Assembly (NCBI GenBank): GCA_964496365.1
Contig: CAZBZK010000052.1
Span: 1-10,547 of the forward strand
Source: AB-629-J13 sp964496365
GTDB lineage: Bacteria > Fidelibacterota > Marinisomatia > Marinisomatales > AB-629-J13
DNA: 10,547 nt
Reading direction: 5' to 3'
A model generated the notes under the pieces. The model saw nothing but the letters and a program-made list of their open reading frames with translations, had not been told where the DNA came from and ran no database searches. Both the position numbers and the translations under genes were made by a program. The stretch's first letter is position 1, and each line of letters opens with the position of its first letter. Positions 7,137 through 10,547 of the stretch are shown here, one piece after another.

Positions 7137-7561
7137 TATTTTTCCTTCTTTACTTTAGCTTTAGTTTTCACAGGGGCTTTTTTTTCAGATGAATTTGCTG
7201 TATTTGATTTTGTTTTTGCCTTCGCAGTTTCTTTTTTAGGTGCAGGTTTTTTCGTGGTAATGTTGCCTATTTCCAAAACAGAAAATCCTTGTCGATGGGT
7301 ATTTTTCTTTTCATACCCTTTCCGCCTTTTTTTCTTATATACCAAGATTTTTTTGGTACGTCCATGGTCTAATACCTTAGCGGTTACAGTAGTATTTTTA
7401 ATAAATGGTTTTCCAACAGTGGTTTTTTTCCCGTCGTCGGTAGCAAGTACCTTGTCGAAAATTATTTTTCCACCCGGTTTGGTGTCAAGAGTAGCCGTTG
7501 TTATTTTGTCTCCCTTAGAGACTTTAAACTGCTTCCCCGCTATATCTAAGATTGCATACAT
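7136..7561 (-). CDS. rplU: 50S ribosomal protein bL21 with lysine-rich C-terminal tail
   Basis: Residues 1-102 are a standard bL21 core: MYAILDIAGKQFKV at the N-terminus, the KVL...DDGK segment, and the basic KKKRRKGYEKKNTHRQG stretch (77-92) that contacts 23S rRNA. The family is usually about 100-105 residues; this one continues with a low-complexity tail at about 103-141 containing 14 lysines with Ala, Thr and Ser, probably disordered and RNA-binding or surface-exposed. The gene lies 35 nt downstream of rng and overlaps rpmA by 1 nt. The ribosome-binding site is weak (GGA about 6 nt before ATG). No hairpin that I would call a leader regulator is visible in the 35-nt gap. Confidence 0.97.
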   Translation of the reverse strand: MYAILDIAGKQFKVSKGDKITTATLDTKPGGKIIFDKVLATDDGKKTTVGKPFIKNTTVTAKVLDHGRTKKILVYKKKRRKGYEKKNTHRQGFSVLEIGNITTKKPAPKKETAKAKTKSNTANSSEKKAPVKTKAKVKKEK

Positions 7562-7596
7562 AATTATTCCAAAAAAAGCCGATGAATTTAAAAGAG

Positions 7597-9129
7597 TTAT
7601 TTATCCTTTCCAAGACCTAGTTCATCTGTAACATCCACATTTGTTTTTTTATGGAAGAAACGAAAATCATCTCTAGGAATCTCGGAATTTTCTTCAATTT
7701 TTAAATGAGTAAAATGTTTCCACATCAATCCCCTCAAGACTGTTTTTTTCTCATTCAATATATAATTGGCAATTTCAGGGTGAAGTTGAAGTTTCAATCG
7801 AAGGTCATTTTTCTTTATCTTGTACCGTCGTAACCAATGGTCAATTCTTGTAATGAGAGTATCTTTCGAAATAATTCTCCCAGAACCGTAACAGGTTGGA
7901 CATACCTCACTCATAGAATCCAGCAAACTAAGACGAATTCGTTGACGGGTCATTTCCAATATCCCAAACTCTGAAATTGGAGAAACCGCAACTTTTGCTC
8001 TGTCTTTTCTCAATTCCTTTCGCATTTCATGATAAATTTTCCGCCTGTTATCTTCTCTCATCATATCAATAAAATCAATTACAATTAATCCACTTAAATC
8101 CCTGAGACGAAGTTGACGGGCAACTTCACGAGCTGCTTCCATATTTATTTTAAAAGAGTTTTCCTCATGAAGTTTTTTTCCGACAAATCTCCCACTATTT
8201 ACGTCCACAACCACCATGGCTTCAGTTTTTTCAATAATGAGATAAGCTCCACTTTTAAGCCACACTTTTGGTCGCATTAATTTAGCAATTTCATCTTCGA
8301 TACCCATACTTTCAAAAATTGGAATTTTCAGTTTATATCTTTGGACTCGATTCCCTAATTTTGGAGTAACTTCTTCAACATAGTTCTGCATTCGACGAAA
8401 GATTTTTTTGGAATCAATGATAATCTTATCCACATCTGTAGTTAATAAATCTCTTATAACACTGGATGCAGTCTCCAAATCTTCATAAACCAAAGAAGGT
8501 GCTTTGGACCGGGATGAACTTTCTTCCAGTTTTTTCCAGTGAGTTACGAGCATTTCATAATCATTTTGAAGTAATTCATCCGACTTGCCTTCGGCAACAG
8601 TACGTACAATAAGTCCAGACCCTTTTTCCCTCATTTTGGTGCATAATTTTTTAAGTCTTCTTCGTTCAAATTTATCCCATATTTTTTTTGAAATACCAAT
8701 ATAATTAGCCCCAGGAACAAATACTAAAAACCTTCCGGGCAATGAAATTTCCGTTGTTACACGAGGACCTTTACTTGCAAACGGTTCTTTAATTACTTGT
8801 ACAAAAATTTCCTGATTTGATTTTAACTCCACGTTTAAATGATTTTGAGTATTAACGGATTCAGAATTTCCGGATTCCAAAATAACGTCGGGGAGAAATG
8901 AACTATTATGAATTTCAGAAAAGGGAAGAAAAGCGTTGACGGAAAAACCGATATCTACAAAAGCAGCCTGCATACCGGGAATAACATTCTCAACGATCCC
9001 CTTATAGATATTACCTACCATTCTCTGTTGGTCGTGCTTTTCAATATACACTTCCACCAATCGGTCTTCTTCCAGAATAGCGATTCTGGTTTCACCCATA
9101 CTTTCATTAATATAAATTTCTTTCTTCAT
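7597..9129 (-). CDS. rng: Ribonuclease G (RNase E/G family)
   Basis: RNase E/G endonucleases cut single-stranded AU-rich RNA with preference for 5'-monophosphate ends, and act in rRNA maturation and mRNA decay. This 510-residue protein has the N-terminal MKKEIYINES start, an S1-type RNA-binding domain at about 38-125 (VGNIYKGIVENVIPGMQAAFVDIG), the catalytic magnesium aspartates D309 (VVVDVNSGR) and D352 (VIDFIDM), and the zinc-link CPTC at 410-413. Its length matches RNase G (about 490-510) and it lacks the long C-terminal degradosome scaffold of RNase E. The S1 domain carries an inserted stretch at about 75-105 (HNSSFLPDVILESGNSES), as in several non-proteobacterial homologues. It heads a minus-strand cluster with rplU and rpmA, a conserved arrangement linking ribosomal protein and rRNA-processing genes. 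The start is ATG at 9129, since an in-frame stop lies just upstream. Confidence 0.96.
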   Translation of the reverse strand: MKKEIYINESMGETRIAILEEDRLVEVYIEKHDQQRMVGNIYKGIVENVIPGMQAAFVDIGFSVNAFLPFSEIHNSSFLPDVILESGNSESVNTQNHLNVELKSNQEIFVQVIKEPFASKGPRVTTEISLPGRFLVFVPGANYIGISKKIWDKFERRRLKKLCTKMREKGSGLIVRTVAEGKSDELLQNDYEMLVTHWKKLEESSSRSKAPSLVYEDLETASSVIRDLLTTDVDKIIIDSKKIFRRMQNYVEEVTPKLGNRVQRYKLKIPIFESMGIEDEIAKLMRPKVWLKSGAYLIIEKTEAMVVVDVNSGRFVGKKLHEENSFKINMEAAREVARQLRLRDLSGLIVIDFIDMMREDNRRKIYHEMRKELRKDRAKVAVSPISEFGILEMTRQRIRLSLLDSMSEVCPTCYGSGRIISKDTLITRIDHWLRRYKIKKNDLRLKLQLHPEIANYILNEKKTVLRGLMWKHFTHLKIEENSEIPRDDFRFFHKKTNVDVTDELGLGKDK

Positions 9130-9396
9130 CCTTACTACCGTTTCCTATATACATTACATCTATTCTCCCACAGAATCCATCCGCATAGAACTCATGGAGA
9201 AAACAATCAAATTATTTATGTCATGGGAAAGAAAACTAAGAGGAAAGAAAAAATTTTACTACGTATCAATAAATTAAAAAAATAACAAAAAACAACAAAA
9301 GCCCCTTAATTCAAGTTTCCACTGAACGAAAAATTAAATCCCTTTAAGTTCCACATCAAAGATATTTGTTAAATTTTTATATACAATGAGACTTTT
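9130..9396. promoter_or_regulatory. Divergent intergenic region between rng and the methyltransferase gene
   Basis: This 267-nt AT-rich region should carry the promoter of the rng-rplU-rpmA operon on the minus strand and that of the methyltransferase-pepE pair on the plus strand. On the minus strand TGTAATGTATAT close to the rng start is a loose -10-like region without a good -35. On the plus strand TACAAT at 9382-9387 could be a -10, placing transcription start within a few bases of the TTG start codon and suggesting a leaderless or near-leaderless mRNA. A 20-codon basic frame lies at 9223-9285 and is discussed as a finding. No terminator-like hairpin is visible. Confidence 0.35.
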
Positions 9397-10011
9397 TTGA
9401 ATCGGTTTATTGAAGATACCCCGAAATTTTGGGAAGATATCTATTTAGAAGATGATACAGGATGGGATTTAGGTGGTCCTACACCGATATTCGAATCAAT
9501 GGCTTCTGAAATGGTCAATGGGAAAATATGCATTTTAGGTTGTGGTCGAGGCTATGATGCAGTCCAATTTGCAAAAGGAGGATTGGATGTAACTGCTGTT
9601 GATTTTGCCCCAACTGCGATTAATTTTGTCAAAACTTTAGCGAAGGATGCAAAAGTCAAAGTTGATGCTCTCAGGACAGATATATTCTCATTAACTCGTG
9701 ATCACATGAACACTTACGACTATATCATTGAACAAACCTGCTTTTGTGCCATTCATCCATCTCGCAGACAAGAATACGAACGATTGGTCAAAACCATTTT
9801 AAAACCCAATGGCAAACTCATCGGATTATGGTTTCCATTGGATAAAACACAGGAGGAGGGCGGTCCACCGTGGGGAACCACAATCGATGAAGTGAAAACG
9901 ATTTTTGGTAAAGGATGGACCATTGAAAAAGAAGAATTCCCTAAATTATCCATCGATCCTAGAAAAGGACGAGAAAAATTGATTATTTTCCGGAAACAAT
10001 ACATTGACTGA
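9397..10011 (+). CDS. TPMT / halide-thiol methyltransferase-like SAM-dependent methyltransferase
   Basis: The 204-residue protein has the fold order of thiopurine S-methyltransferase-like enzymes: FWEDIY at 11-16 and TGWDLGGPTPIF at 21-32, then SAM-binding motif I CILGCGRGYDA at 45-55, an acidic residue D69 after the second strand, and EQTCFCAIHP at 112-121, which resembles the corresponding segment of plant HOL-type halide/thiocyanate methyltransferases. The likely reaction is methylation of a small thiol, halide, metalloid or similar nucleophile; the substrate cannot be told from sequence. The length is normal for the family. The start is assigned to TTG at 9397 because the frame is closed upstream by TAA at 9370 and no in-frame ATG precedes the conserved core. 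No clear Shine-Dalgarno is present. An out-of-frame ATG at 9386 would join this frame if the T run at 9393-9398 were one base longer. It overlaps pepE by 8 nt. Confidence 0.85.
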   Translation: MNRFIEDTPKFWEDIYLEDDTGWDLGGPTPIFESMASEMVNGKICILGCGRGYDAVQFAKGGLDVTAVDFAPTAINFVKTLAKDAKVKVDALRTDIFSLTRDHMNTYDYIIEQTCFCAIHPSRRQEYERLVKTILKPNGKLIGLWFPLDKTQEEGGPPWGTTIDEVKTIFGKGWTIEKEEFPKLSIDPRKGREKLIIFRKQYID

Positions 10012-10547
10012 AAAAGGACAAATTATCGCAATTGGAGGAGGTGGATTCGGACGAAATCCAAAACACAATAAGATTGAAAAATATATTTTGGAACAATCCG
10101 AAACAGAAATCCCTAATATTGTTTTTATTCCCACTGCAAGTGCTGAAGACCATGAATATATCGTTAATTTTTATTCCTGTTTTTCAAAACTGAATTGCCA
10201 ACCAAACCACATCACGTTTTTTAAACGCACACCCAGACTGGATGGGATCATCAGTAAAGCAGATGTTATTTACGTAGGTGGTGGAAATACCAAAAGCATG
10301 TTAGCTGTTTGGCGGGAATGGAAATTGGATAAACTCTTGTTAAAAGCGTATAATAAAGGAAAAATATTATGTGGAGTCAGCGCTGGTACAATTTGTTGGT
10401 TTGAGCAAGGAATTACTGATTCTTGGGCCAGTAATCTCAATGCCATGAATTGTTTAGGCTTCCTTCCTGGAATGGCATGTCCACATTATCAAGAAGAAAA
10501 GGATCGACGTCCCAGTGTTCATGATATGTTAAAAAATGAAAAATGCA
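10004..10547 (+). CDS. pepE: Peptidase E (S51 family serine peptidase), 3'-truncated by the window edge
   Basis: Reading from TTG at 10004 gives 181 residues before the sequence ends, so the C-terminus is missing. S51 peptidases have a class I glutamine-amidotransferase-like fold with a Ser nucleophile and often cleave Asp-X dipeptides. Visible landmarks are IIAIGGGGFG at 7-16, VIYVGGGNTKSML at 88-100 and the nucleophile elbow GVSAGT at 124-129 with S126; H161 in CPHY is the likely catalytic His. Placement of the acidic residue is unsure. The start is TTG overlapping the methyltransferase stop by 8 nt, because the glycine-rich first strand needs an N-terminus here and no ATG lies in frame before about codon 48. 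GGA at 9992-9994 is 9 nt upstream. Co-transcription with the methyltransferase is likely. Confidence 0.87.
   Translation, partial: MTEKGQIIAIGGGGFGRNPKHNKIEKYILEQSETEIPNIVFIPTASAEDHEYIVNFYSCFSKLNCQPNHITFFKRTPRLDGIISKADVIYVGGGNTKSMLAVWREWKLDKLLLKAYNKGKILCGVSAGTICWFEQGITDSWASNLNAMNCLGFLPGMACPHYQEEKDRRPSVHDMLKNEKC

Noticed and set aside
7562..7596. Ribosomal protein leader regulator before rplU
   Set aside because: The 35-nt gap has a T run and no stable stem, which is too short for a structured leader.
6999..7631. Plus-strand 210-codon frame with Phe/Val-rich, membrane-like sequence
   Set aside because: It is the complement of the lysine-rich rplU and rpmA genes; the apparent hydrophobicity comes from reading Lys codons as Phe on the opposite strand.
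8908..9285. Plus-strand 125-codon frame antisense to the rng start
   Set aside because: Most of it is antisense to conserved RNase G codons. Only its last 20 codons lie outside, and these are treated separately as a weak finding.

Overview
The window looks like a piece of an AT-rich (mid-to-high 30s % G+C by eye) Gram-negative chromosome. A signal-peptide lipoprotein protease, a queuosine-pathway enzyme and the conserved rng-rplU-rpmA cluster all point to a free-living bacterium with an outer membrane. The protein style would fit the Bacteroidota / Candidatus Marinimicrobia (FCB) neighbourhood, but that is inference and no rRNA or marker gene here fixes it.

Layout from left to right. Positions 1-329 hold no gene but contain two hairpin-rich intergenic repeat units. 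Positions 330-2195 (minus) encode the least ordinary protein in the window: a 621-residue fusion of a beta-class DNA methyltransferase, a staphylococcal-nuclease-like domain without its catalytic residues, and a C-terminal PD-(D/E)XK-like nuclease, apparently a complete restriction-modification system in one chain. A divergent intergenic region (2196-2383) separates it from a plus-strand pair, queG (epoxyqueuosine reductase) and elbB (DJ-1/PfpI-like), which share a 4-nt ATGA overlap. These run convergently into a long M16 metalloprotease lipoprotein gene (minus, 3999-6821) with only 5 nt between the stop codons.

The minus-strand block continues upstream of the protease: rng (RNase G) -> rplU (L21) -> rpmA (L27) -> a strong symmetrical terminator -> the protease. 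The terminator sits 20 nt after rpmA and 19 nt before the protease start codon, so the protease must be read by escape through the hairpin or from a promoter overlapping it. A 267-nt divergent region (9130-9396) precedes a second plus-strand pair: a TPMT/halide-methyltransferase-like SAM enzyme and an S51 peptidase E that overlaps it by 8 nt and runs off the right edge.

Most of the window is housekeeping (RNA processing, ribosome assembly, tRNA modification, periplasmic proteolysis). The accessory element is the restriction-modification fusion beside the repeats. CTAG is strikingly rare in the window (4 copies by eye) while GATC, with the same base composition, occurs about 21 times. That is compatible with, but does not prove, a CTAG-directed system. 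Three plus-strand genes appear to use TTG start codons.
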